From Desulfuromonadaceae bacterium (lineage in GTDB: Bacteria; Desulfobacterota; Desulfuromonadia; Desulfuromonadales; Geopsychrobacteraceae): a stretch of 5,428 nt of DNA. Position numbers and translations under genes: made by a program. This document shows positions 1-5,395 of the stretch, one piece after another. The notes under the pieces are model-generated. The model was not told where the DNA came from, did not search any database, and saw nothing but the letters and a program-made list of their open reading frames with translations. How positions within the stretch are numbered: the stretch's first letter is position 1; each line of letters opens with the position of its first letter. The DNA lies in the NCBI GenBank assembly GCA_030639985.1, contig DAOWKG010000120.1, positions 1 to 5,428 of the forward strand. The letters run 5' to 3'.

Positions 1-46
1 CTTGTATAATTTTATCCGGTGGCTTGTGGCTTACGAATTAAAGAGA

Positions 47-348
47 CTGGTTATCTACCTTGCTCCAGTCAATTCAATATTAAAACTAATATTTGCCGCA
101 GACGCACACAGATAGGGGCATATTTTTGAAACCTAAAAACACCCAATTCATTCTCACGCCCGTTCGCTACGCTCACTCAAGCCACAAAGATCGCAGAGAA
201 TTCTTTTAAACCTTAATCTTACCTTTGTGTCTTTATGCGAAATAATGATTTGATTTTGTCCCGCAATTGTCCGCCCCTGTCTGTGGCAAAAAAGGTTCTG
301 TTTTTTCAATCGGCCAATCAGCTCTACTTGAGTCAAATGGATAACCAG
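47..348. repeat. Degenerate nested inverted-repeat (foldback) element
   Basis: This gene-free stretch next to the end of rsmE holds three nested pairs of imperfect inverted repeats. The outer pair is CTGGTTATC at 47-55 against GATAACCAG at 340-348 (perfect 9 bp, with weaker similarity further in). The middle pair lies at about 92-118 and 268-294, sharing TTTGCC-CAGAC and AGGGGC in opposite orientation. The inner pair is CACAAAG at 183-189 against CTTTGTG at 223-229. The part from about 155 to 240 reads on the minus strand as CAAAGACACAAAGG...CTTTGTGGC...GAGTGAGCGTAGCGAAC. From memory, such wording recurs in intergenic spacers of many bacterial genomes. The symmetry suggests a miniature foldback element or decayed dispersed repeat. 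No transposase or target-site duplication is seen. The 60-codon minus-strand frame inside it is treated as a by-product of the repeat. Confidence 0.45.
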
Positions 349-357
349 ATTAACCCT

Positions 358-1065
358 TTAGATAAACCGCGAAAGGAGAACCGAAACTGCCGTTTCGACC
401 CGCAAAACCCGCTCCCCGAGTCGAACCGGAGTAAACCCACAACTCTGCAGTTTGTCAACCTCATACGGAATAAAGCCCCCTTCTGGTCCGATTGCCAAGG
501 TAACTGGCTCACCTTGATGGTAAGGGCAGGTTGTCGTTACCCCCGGATGGGCAACATAGGCAGTGGTAAACGACGCAATTTCGGTCAATTCGTCTTCTAC
601 AAATGGTTTGAATCTGGGGCGCAAAAATATTTTTGGCAAAATAGTGTCAGCCGCCTGTTCCAGCCCCAACAATAAGTGCTCCCGCAGGTTTTCTCCCTGC
701 AGCAACGAACTGTTCCAGAAACTTTTATCGACCCGATAGCTATTAATCAGATAGATATTTTTAACCCCCAGAGCGGTAACACTCTGTAAAATACGTTTCA
801 ACATTTTTGGTCGTGGCAATGCCAGCAACAGGGTCACCGGCAGGGGTTCTGGGGGTGGGTGCTGTAGTTGAATTTCCAACTCCAGATCGTGATCTGACAA
901 TGCCACAATTGTCCCCGCACCCATAAGGCCGTCAACCATACCAAGGCGTAATTCATCACCAATTTTCGCATTATGGACTTGGCGAATGTGCTGATAGCGT
1001 CTTTCCTTCAACCGGGCCAGATTTTTTGCAATCAGGTCAGACGGGTGCAGTAGAATCAAATTCAT
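358..1065 (-). CDS. rsmE: 16S rRNA (uracil1498-N3)-methyltransferase RsmE
   Basis: Predicted SPOUT-class (trefoil-knot) methyltransferase that uses S-adenosylmethionine to methylate N3 of U1498 in 16S rRNA, in the cytoplasm on the small subunit. The 235-residue product is close to the usual 240-250. An N-terminal PUA-like part (about 1-70) contains RRYQHIRQV and a basic, G-rich stretch for RNA contact. The C-terminal knot domain (about 75-235) has the hallmark AIGPEGGF (191-198) and LGERVLRVETA (216-226) motifs, which form the SAM pocket and knot. The middle wording GLEQAADTILP and RFKPFVEDEL is typical of the family. The ATG start lies in a 4-bp ATGA overlap with the upstream gene. No Shine-Dalgarno is visible before it (bases upstream read ATTTACCCCT), so translation is probably coupled. 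No clear intrinsic terminator follows. The gene appears intact. Confidence 0.95.
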   Translation of the reverse strand: MNLILLHPSDLIAKNLARLKERRYQHIRQVHNAKIGDELRLGMVDGLMGAGTIVALSDHDLELEIQLQHPPPEPLPVTLLLALPRPKMLKRILQSVTALGVKNIYLINSYRVDKSFWNSSLLQGENLREHLLLGLEQAADTILPKIFLRPRFKPFVEDELTEIASFTTAYVAHPGVTTTCPYHQGEPVTLAIGPEGGFIPYEVDKLQSCGFTPVRLGERVLRVETAVSVLLSRFI

Positions 1066-1577
1066 AGGGGTAAATGGCTGGCAACGACCGTTATCGTCGC
1101 ACTAAGAAGGCCGAACAATAAACTCCAGAGGCCATTCCGAATCAAACCATATTTGCGGGTCAGGCGATGTTTACCCAGATAGTAGATTTCGTGCAGGTAG
1201 GCGTCATACAGTTTTTCCCGGTCGGTAATAGTATCAATAAACTGCGCTTTAAACTCAGCCTCAGACAGTTCACTAAAAGAACGAAAATAGAACAGATTAG
1301 TTTGGCCACTAGCATGTAACGGCGGGATAATTGCTAAAATTGAAAAAACTACCGCTAAAAGACCGGAACCAGCCAACAGTAGAGTAGTTACCATTGCCAA
1401 CTTGTCGTATTGCGTCAAACTGATAGTAGTAACCAGTGAGGCGGCAGTCATAATCATTGACGCCTTGGAATCGGCCATTTTATTCAAGTCCATATGTTTG
1501 GACAAATTAGCACGCAGAGCGTTGGTTGCCAGTAAGCGGGGAATTAACGGTTCTTCCTGGAGGGGGTCGTTTGCCAT
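1062..1577 (-). CDS. Small membrane protein, Pycsar-effector-like (DUF5706-type)
   Basis: The 171-residue product has an N-terminal soluble part, then MADSKAS (34-40) running into a first hydrophobic segment (about 41-56). A second membrane segment (about 60-86) ends in IIPPL, a soluble stretch rich in charged residues covers about 90-145, and a last membrane segment lies at about 147-168. The (A)D-x-KAS motif entering a membrane helix, Pro after the second helix, and a final helix following a Lys/Arg-rich stretch resemble the Pycsar effector transmembrane family. In anti-phage Pycsar systems such proteins are triggered by cCMP or cUMP and damage the membrane. No cyclase gene is visible here, so a defence role is not shown. 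The ATG at 1577 is preferred because GAGAG precedes it by 5 bases; an in-frame ATG at 1589 lacks a ribosome site. Its stop overlaps the rsmE start (ATGA), so the two are probably co-transcribed. Family membership is moderately certain, function unknown. Confidence 0.72.
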   Translation of the reverse strand: MANDPLQEEPLIPRLLATNALRANLSKHMDLNKMADSKASMIMTAASLVTTISLTQYDKLAMVTTLLLAGSGLLAVVFSILAIIPPLHASGQTNLFYFRSFSELSEAEFKAQFIDTITDREKLYDAYLHEIYYLGKHRLTRKYGLIRNGLWSLLFGLLSATITVVASHLPL

Positions 1578-1619
1578 AGCAGCTCTCATCAGTTGATAGT
1601 AAGACAGTGTAACCGTTGT

Positions 1620-1648
1620 AGAGTATCAATAATAAGATTTTTTGTCAG
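1620..1648 (-). promoter_or_regulatory. Candidate sigma-70 promoter for the membrane protein-rsmE pair
   Basis: Read on the minus strand, CTGACA (1648-1643) stands 17 bases from TACTCT (1625-1620). The -35 box matches the consensus at five of six positions, but the -10 box only at three. Transcription would begin near 1613, about 36 bases before the preferred ATG at 1577. It is the best-placed candidate in the gap; no experimental or comparative support is available from the window. Confidence 0.3.
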
Positions 1649-1697
1649 TGACTCATTAATATTGTCGGGGCAATCGAGAAGGGGTTAGCCGAAAACA

Positions 1698-1736
1698 GCT
1701 ATCGGTGATATGGGGTTGTTACATATCACCGATAGC
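1698..1736 (-). terminator. Perfect 15-bp hairpin, probable terminator of the DUF4019 gene
   Basis: GCTATCGGTGATATG (1698-1712) is the exact reverse complement of CATATCACCGATAGC (1722-1736), with a 9-base loop. It begins 27 bases after the stop codon of the minus-strand gene ending at 1764. On that strand the stem is followed by TGTTTTCGG, a short U-tract, so rho-independent termination is plausible though not ideal. An operator function for the hairpin cannot be excluded. Confidence 0.6.
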
Positions 1737-1763
1737 GAATTCTAAAATGCTGATCGCTAACAT

Positions 1764-2183
1764 TTATTTCAAACGGTATGAGCAAACCTGCCAGCTATTG
1801 GCAATCAATTTAACCAACACTACTTCAGCAGCCTTCTGTTTACGTTGCGTCTGTGCTTCAAAATAAACTACCAGATAATCACCATCAGGAAACCCGGGGT
1901 AAGTATCTCTAGCTCTGATTGATACCAGTTTCCGCCCCTGAACCGCACCCAAGAGTAATCCTGAGCGCTCTCTTTTCTCAAGCCAATCGGGCTCTGAAAT
2001 GGACAAATGCAATAAGTCAGAAGCATCTTTATAAGCGGCAAGATATTTATGGTTATCAAGCTGCGCAATAAATTGTTCAGCGGCAATAATGGCCTGAGAT
2101 GGAAAGTTGCTGGCTAAACAGATTGAATTGATCAGAATTAAAACAACAGTGACAATAAATATGCTGCGGAATTGATTAAACAT
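1764..2183 (-). CDS. Secreted DUF4019-like protein
   Basis: The 139-residue product starts with a typical Sec signal peptide: few charges, a hydrophobic core IFIVTVVLILIN (8-19) and a likely cleavage after ICLA or ICLAS (24-25). There is no proper lipobox. The mature part follows the order seen in DUF4019 proteins: AIIAAEQFIAQLDNHKYLAAY (31-51), a W in SEPDWLEKRERSGLLLGAV (63-81), R-K-L (84-86), then FPDGDYLVVYFEAQTQRKQKAAEVV (98-122) and a closing WQVCSYRLK. The family's function is unknown; the product should lie in the periplasm. The ATG at 2183 is preferred because AAGGGGGG lies 5 bases upstream. A TTG at 2198, five codons earlier, would swallow this ribosome site. The gene is flanked by its own promoter-like sequence and hairpin, so it looks monocistronic. 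Confidence 0.72.
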   Translation of the reverse strand: MFNQFRSIFIVTVVLILINSICLASNFPSQAIIAAEQFIAQLDNHKYLAAYKDASDLLHLSISEPDWLEKRERSGLLLGAVQGRKLVSIRARDTYPGFPDGDYLVVYFEAQTQRKQKAAEVVLVKLIANSWQVCSYRLK

Positions 2184-2216
2184 AAATCCCCCCTTCAATA
2201 ATTAAACGTTTAGCCC

Positions 2217-2225
2217 ATTGTAACA
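2217..2225 (-). promoter_or_regulatory. Candidate extended -10 promoter of the DUF4019-like gene
   Basis: On the minus strand TGTTACAAT (2225-2217) fits the extended -10 pattern TGnTATAAT with one mismatch in the hexamer. The -35 region at normal spacing is poor, as is common for extended -10 promoters. A start near 2209 would give a leader of about 26 bases including the AAGGGGGG ribosome site. Confidence 0.35.
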
Positions 2226-2329
2226 ATGATTTCTGACAATAATCTGAACACAACCAAATAAATTGAAAAATAATGCCGTATAATCAGCAATCAGGGGTGA
2301 GAGTCCAAGATTTCCACCCAAACTACCAT

Positions 2330-3041
2330 TTATTTACTGCCCCGTGCTGCTTTTAGATTTTTCAGAAACGGTTTACCGAGAAAACTATTCTCTTTATCCA
2401 GGCTAAGTAACCTATCAAGGTTAGATACCGTCACCGTAAATGCCAAACAATCCGGGGATAGTAGTCCACGCATAGCAATATCGGTGGAGCCAATTACAGC
2501 CTGAGCTTTCTCAAGGTTTGCGAACACTGGTAACAATTGCCCACAGCCCGAGCCGAAGGGGGCAATAATCGGAATAAGGTCATCAGGATGGGCATGATGC
2601 ACTGCGCCGTGCATCAAAATACTCAACTGGTCGGGTTTGACAAAAAAAGTTACCGTTTTAAGATATTCAGCCATTTCTTGCCGGACTGGTCCGATCATAA
2701 TATGGCCGTTCTCGGGATGATAAGGGCGGTTCGCGCTCAACCAGGCGGCCATCAAGTCGGTATTTTCTCTCAGCCCCTCCTTTATAGTCAGGAAATCTAC
2801 AAAAGCCTCCCGACTGGGGAATTTTTCGGTGCCGGTCAGCCAATAGCTACACCCAGGGCAGCCACCCGTAGCGGATGTGATCTCCAGCGTCACCCTCCTG
2901 CCAGGCGTCATAAGATTCAAAAATACAGCGTTTAATATCCACCAGTGGGGCAAACTTATCGGGATCGGGGGCATCATAAATGGCAATCGGGCGAGTATCA
3001 ATTCCGATAACATCACATAGTTCGTCAAGCTTCATGGACAC
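2330..3041 (-). pseudogene. DUF169-like protein gene, frameshifted
   Basis: Two overlapping minus-strand frames together make one DUF169-like protein of about 236 residues, a plausible full length for that family. The first frame (GTG at 3041; AAGGAG 8 bases upstream) gives an N-terminal part with DTRPIAIYDAPDPDKFAPL and KRCIFESYDAWQEG. The second frame continues from about 2893 with VTLEITSATGGCPGCSYWLTG, then FFVKPDQLSILM, APFGSGCGQLLPV and a C-terminal part ending GSK at 2330. The family is recognised by the conserved Cys in KRC and the GCPGC stretch; its biochemical role is unknown. The shift sits at a GGG run (2893-2895) inside CAGGAGGGTGACG: deleting one G or adding two bases restores the frame. 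Without the shift the first frame stops after 64 codons. It may be a true lesion, a sequencing error, or less likely programmed frameshifting. No other damage is visible, so any lesion is recent. Confidence 0.72.
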
Positions 3042-3079
3042 TATTTCTGCTCCTTACCTGAAAGACAATAAACACCTCG

Positions 3080-3220
3080 TCACGCACCAATATGTTCAGA
3101 CTCCTCAACTTCCTTGAGCCCCGAAATGAAAGTGCTGAACATTTCCATGGCGTCATAACCTGCCGTCATTAGAAGGATCAAGCCAAACTGAATGTCCCCA
3201 GCTATCTCGGGAATTTTTAT
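3080..3220 (-). pseudogene. Remnant C-terminal reading frame, unidentified
   Basis: A 46-codon minus-strand frame, open from just after a TAA at 3221-3223 to a TGA at 3080-3082, has protein-like wording: GDIQFGLILLMTAGYDAMEM followed by FSTFISGLKEVEESEHIGA. No start codon with a ribosome site precedes it, so if real it is the tail of a decayed gene. The pattern D..-G-L-x-L-M-x-x-AGYD faintly recalls the region after the metal ligands in M48 peptidases, but it is far too short to assign. The same frame upstream of the TAA also reads sensibly (VAVLLLIFT). It ends 38 bases before the start of the DUF169-like gene. A chance open frame is a real alternative. Confidence 0.22.
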
Positions 3221-3300
3221 TTAGGTAAAAATTAGCAGCAGAACCGCTACTTGTTTAAATTCAAGACCGACTATAGTCGCACTTATTAATGTTAATCATC

Positions 3301-3329
3301 TTGAACTTTTTTGGCTTGACTGCTAAACT
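3301..3329 (+). promoter_or_regulatory. Sigma-70-type promoter driving the riboswitch leader
   Basis: TTGAAC (3301-3306) stands exactly 17 bases from TAAACT (3324-3329), and the latter is preceded by TGC, giving the extended -10 form TGnTAAACT. Transcription would begin near 3336, about ten bases before the first paired base of the aptamer at 3346. A second pair, TTGACT (3316) and TAGATA (3339), has a weaker -10 and would start inside the aptamer's P1 stem, so it is less likely. Confidence 0.5.
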
Positions 3330-3345
3330 TGCGAAAAATAGATAG

Positions 3346-3423
3346 TTTTCGACAATGGCAAACCCAAGGCAACTTGGGGACGCAAAGCCACCGGTCGTAC
3401 ATGGACAGCCGGGTTGCCGAAGA
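3346..3423 (+). promoter_or_regulatory. GEMM-I (c-di-GMP-I) riboswitch aptamer
   Basis: The leader contains the class I cyclic-di-GMP riboswitch core in order: GGCAAACC (3357-3364), GGGGACGCAAAGCC (3376-3389), CCGG, then AGCCGGGTTGCCGA (3407-3420). The secondary structure fits. P1 is TTTTCG (3346-3351) with CGAAGA (3418-3423). A perfect 6-bp stem CCCAAG/CTTGGG (3363-3368, 3373-3378) is capped by a GCAA (GNRA) tetraloop. A second arm is built from CCGGTC (3391-3396) and GAC...CCGG (3404-3412). Aligned by eye to the Vibrio Vc2 aptamer, the ligand-pairing bases G20 and C92 correspond to G3358 and C3417, and the intercalating A47 to A3385. G at position 20 favours c-di-GMP over the 3',3'-cGAMP-type variants known from Geobacter. 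It controls the sensor gene at 3515 through the terminator just downstream. Confidence 0.95.
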
Positions 3424-3432
3424 TGTTATAGG

Positions 3433-3474
3433 AAAGGACCCTTCTTCGGTGTAGAGAAGGGTCCTTTTTGTTTT
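3433..3474 (+). terminator. Riboswitch-controlled intrinsic terminator
   Basis: AAAGGACCCTTCT (3433-3445) pairs perfectly with AGAAGGGTCCTTT (3455-3467) across a 9-base loop, and TTGTTTT follows. This is a strong rho-independent terminator 10 bases after the aptamer and 40 bases before the sensor's ATG. A competing pairing exists: CCGAAGA (3417-3423) in the 3' strand of aptamer P1 is exactly complementary to TCTTCGG (3443-3449) in the terminator's left arm and loop, extendable by two G-U pairs. If that antiterminator forms in the free RNA, ligand binding would favour termination (an OFF switch). The direction is inferred, not proven. Confidence 0.92.
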
Positions 3475-3514
3475 GACCCTGGTTAATTTTACAACTTTCG
3501 TCAGGACACCGTCT

Positions 3515-5170
3515 ATGAATACTATTTTTGATATTCGTACCCTTGTTGCTACCCTGTGCATCACCATGCTTGCCCTTAGCATTTGCCTGACCCACTATTT
3601 CTACAGCCGTAAAACATATAATGGTTTTGGTGCCTGGACCCTCGGTTCAATTCTACATGCCTTGGGATTCTTGCTCATTGGCCTGCGAGCAACTCTACCC
3701 GATTTTATTTCTATTGTCATGGCAAACTCTTTTCTTTTTTGGGGGACGTTCTTCTTCTATCGTGGCTTTAAATCCTTTGCCGACGAAAAAGTGAAGACCT
3801 CTTATCACATTACCATCCTACTGATTTGCACTTTGATTATCTTTCCTTTTTTCACTTATATTTCGCCCGACGTAAGTGCTCGCGTGGTTATTTTTTCTTT
3901 GATTGCTGCGATTTATTTTTTCTTTAGTGCCCGCGTGTTTGCCAAAATAGCCCAGCGAACCCCATCAAAATCAAACAAGCTCCTGATGGTGGCGCTGATA
4001 TCCCTGTCAACCATATATCAAGCACGAGCGATATTTTATTTATTTCCGTCACACAACATCGATGCCTTAATGTCTGCTGGAATTTTTTATGAACTAGCTC
4101 TCTTGGTAACAGTTATTTTATCGATATTTTTTGTCATTGGTCTGATGCAGCTAAACTCCAGCAAACTGGAGATAGAGTTATTGCAGGGACATGACCAGCT
4201 CATGCATAACAAAGAAAAATTCCAGGCCCTCGCTGCGGCTTCTTTTGAGGGGATTATAATTCATAAAAATGGGAGCATCATTGAAGCCAACAATCAAACA
4301 TGCAAAATGTTCGGTTATCAGGCTGCCGAGATTATCGGCGTAAAAACGATCAATCTGGTGATACCGGAACATCGGACAATTGTTAAAAGTAAAATTCAAT
4401 CAAATCAAGAACAAGCGTATGAAATTACCGCTTTGAGGTGTGATGGTTCAACCTTCCCGCTGGAAGTTCAAGTTAAAGCATTTCAGTACCAAGGGGATAA
4501 GACCAGGGTCGTATCGTTACGGGATATTACCAAACGTAAGCAAGCAGCGAGAGAACTGAAAAAACTGGATACTGCCATCCGGCAGAGCCCACTGTTAATT
4601 GTGATGACCGATCCAGAGGGAAATATTGAATATGTCAATCCGAAGTTCTGTCAAGTAACGGGATATACGGTCGAGGAAGTGCTGGGCAAAACCCCACACC
4701 TACTCAGCAGTGGCACGACCCCGAAAGCGACATATGAGCAATTGTGGCAAACTATTACTGCCGGAAAAGAATGGCACGGTGAGCTATATAACAAGAAGAA
4801 AAACGACGACCGATACTGGGAGAATGTAGTTATCGCCCCCATCTTTGATGAAAACCAGAATATTACCAACTTTTTGGGGATGAAAGAGGACATTACCGGT
4901 CGCAAACTGGCAGAAGAAGAACGGGAGCGGCTGATCAAAGAGCTTCAAAACGCCGCCGAAGAAATAAAAACCTTGGGTAGTTTGTTGCCCATCTGTTCAC
5001 ACTGTAAAAAAATCCGCGACGATCAAGGCTATTGGAATATTCTGGAATCCTACATACAAGAGCACACCAATACGCTATTCAGCCACGGTATCTGCCCGGT
5101 GTGCCTCGAAGAATTATATGGTCAGGAAGAGTGGTATATCAAATGGATGAATGAAAAAGGCGATACTTGA
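3515..5170 (+). CDS. 7TM-PAS-PAS membrane sensor with C-terminal four-Cys module
   Basis: The 551-residue product begins with about seven hydrophobic segments (near 5-27, 40-57, 63-82, 97-115, 122-142, 155-175, 187-211). Two PAS domains follow. PAS1 (about 233-341) has AASFEGIIIHKNGSIIEANN and ends SLRDITKRKQ. PAS2 (about 351-464) has SPLLIVMTDPEGNIEYVNPK, GYTVEEVLGKTPHLLSSG and a PAC-like end GMKEDITGRKL. A charged coiled-coil linker (464-487) leads to LPICSHCKKIRDDQGYWN (491-508) and FSHGICPVCLEELYG (522-536). The pairs C494/C497 and C527/C530 could bind a metal. This ending recurs at the C-terminus of many bacterial PAS and receiver proteins; its function is unknown to me. No histidine kinase, GGDEF, EAL or methyl-accepting domain is visible, so output probably goes through a partner. 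The ATG at 3515 is preferred: AGGA lies 8 bases upstream, whereas the TTG at 3473 lies in the terminator tail. Expression is gated by the upstream c-di-GMP riboswitch. Confidence 0.9.
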   Translation: MNTIFDIRTLVATLCITMLALSICLTHYFYSRKTYNGFGAWTLGSILHALGFLLIGLRATLPDFISIVMANSFLFWGTFFFYRGFKSFADEKVKTSYHITILLICTLIIFPFFTYISPDVSARVVIFSLIAAIYFFFSARVFAKIAQRTPSKSNKLLMVALISLSTIYQARAIFYLFPSHNIDALMSAGIFYELALLVTVILSIFFVIGLMQLNSSKLEIELLQGHDQLMHNKEKFQALAAASFEGIIIHKNGSIIEANNQTCKMFGYQAAEIIGVKTINLVIPEHRTIVKSKIQSNQEQAYEITALRCDGSTFPLEVQVKAFQYQGDKTRVVSLRDITKRKQAARELKKLDTAIRQSPLLIVMTDPEGNIEYVNPKFCQVTGYTVEEVLGKTPHLLSSGTTPKATYEQLWQTITAGKEWHGELYNKKKNDDRYWENVVIAPIFDENQNITNFLGMKEDITGRKLAEEERERLIKELQNAAEEIKTLGSLLPICSHCKKIRDDQGYWNILESYIQEHTNTLFSHGICPVCLEELYGQEEWYIKWMNEKGDT

Positions 5171-5204
5171 TCGTTGTGTTTATCAAAAATTCACGGAAAT
5201 AGCT

Positions 5205-5245
5205 CAAACTAAAAAGGGCTTACAGATAAAAACCTGTAAGCCCTT
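5205..5245 (-). terminator. Intrinsic terminator, oriented for the minus strand
   Basis: AAGGGCTTACAG (5214-5225) pairs perfectly with CTGTAAGCCCTT (5234-5245) across an 8-base A-rich loop. On the minus strand the stem is followed by TTTTTAGTTTG, a good U-tract; on the plus strand only GATTTG follows. It therefore reads as the terminator of the minus-strand tRNA remnant 9 bases upstream. It may also stop transcripts from the sensor gene, whose stop codon is at 5170. Confidence 0.8.
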
Positions 5246-5253
5246 GATTTGTA

Positions 5254-5298
5254 TGGCTCCCTTTGCTGGGCTCGAACCAGCGACAATCTGATTAACAG
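5254..5298 (-). pseudogene. 3' fragment of tRNA-Asn(GUU), candidate attachment site
   Basis: Read on the minus strand, the 45 bases give the 3' part of a tRNA. They comprise a loop CTGTTAA (anticodon GTT, T33 before it and AA after it), the 3' strand of the anticodon stem TCAGA, a 5-base variable loop TTGTC, and a perfect T-arm GCTGG-TTCGAGC-CCAGC. Then come the acceptor strand AAAGGGA, discriminator G and an encoded CCA (5256-5254). The 5' half is absent: the next bases, TCCGT, do not properly pair with TCAGA, and no TCCCTTT acceptor strand or adjoining D-arm follows. The break falls just at the anticodon loop, where tyrosine recombinases of integrative elements commonly cross over, and the tRNA-type terminator is retained downstream. 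This suggests an att copy left by element insertion. The fragment cannot make a working tRNA. Confidence 0.75.
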
Positions 5299-5300
5299 AC

Positions 5301-5395
5301 GGAAAGTAATACTTTCCCACAACTTCCTAAACTCACACTCTACCCATTGAATATCAATAAGTTATCATCTATACTTGTTCCTAAAGTATCACTTT
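5301..5395. repeat. Paired short palindromes and 8-mers beside the tRNA fragment
   Basis: Two near-identical palindromes occur 80 bases apart: AAAGTAATACTTT (5303-5315; stem GGAAAGT/ACTTTCC at 5301-5317) and AAAGTATCACTTT (5383-5395; stem TAAAGT/ACTTTA). They differ at two central bases. The 8-mer TTCCTAAA is also repeated (5324-5331 and 5378-5385). Both sets lie on the AT-rich side of the tRNA break, where recombinase arm sites or regulator operators of an integrated element would be expected. That role is inferred. Confidence 0.4.

Noticed and set aside
154..336. Minus-strand open frame of 60 codons ending LCDLCGLSERSERA
   Set aside because: It lies wholly within the nested inverted-repeat element; such peptides are usually translations of dispersed repeats. 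No ribosome site was identified.
235..675. Plus-strand open frame of 146 codons
   Set aside because: Most of it lies antisense to rsmE, whose motifs are unmistakable; its peptide shows no domain-like pattern and its start lies in the repeat region.
2537..2935. Plus-strand open frame of 132 codons
   Set aside because: It is antisense to the DUF169-like gene and is a shadow of its codons.
3312..3332. Possible sigma-54 promoter (TTGGC ... TTGC) before the riboswitch
   Set aside because: The GG and GC elements are 18 bases apart instead of the required 12, and a well-spaced sigma-70 extended -10 promoter overlaps them.
3346..3423. cGAMP-specific GEMM-Ib reading of the riboswitch
   Set aside because: The base aligned to Vc2 position 20 is G (3358), not the A typical of the cGAMP-type variants. 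The alignment was made by eye, so a binding test would still be decisive.
3292..3595. Two minus-strand open frames across the riboswitch and sensor start
   Set aside because: They run antisense through the aptamer and terminator, whose RNA structure explains the sequence; no ribosome site or family wording.
5333..5360. D-arm-like sequence (TTCAATGGGTAGAG on the minus strand) upstream of the tRNA fragment
   Set aside because: It has a D-loop-like GGGTA, but it lies about 34 bases too far from the anticodon stem and no acceptor strand matching AAAGGGA precedes it, so it does not complete the tRNA. It could be a chance match or tRNA debris.
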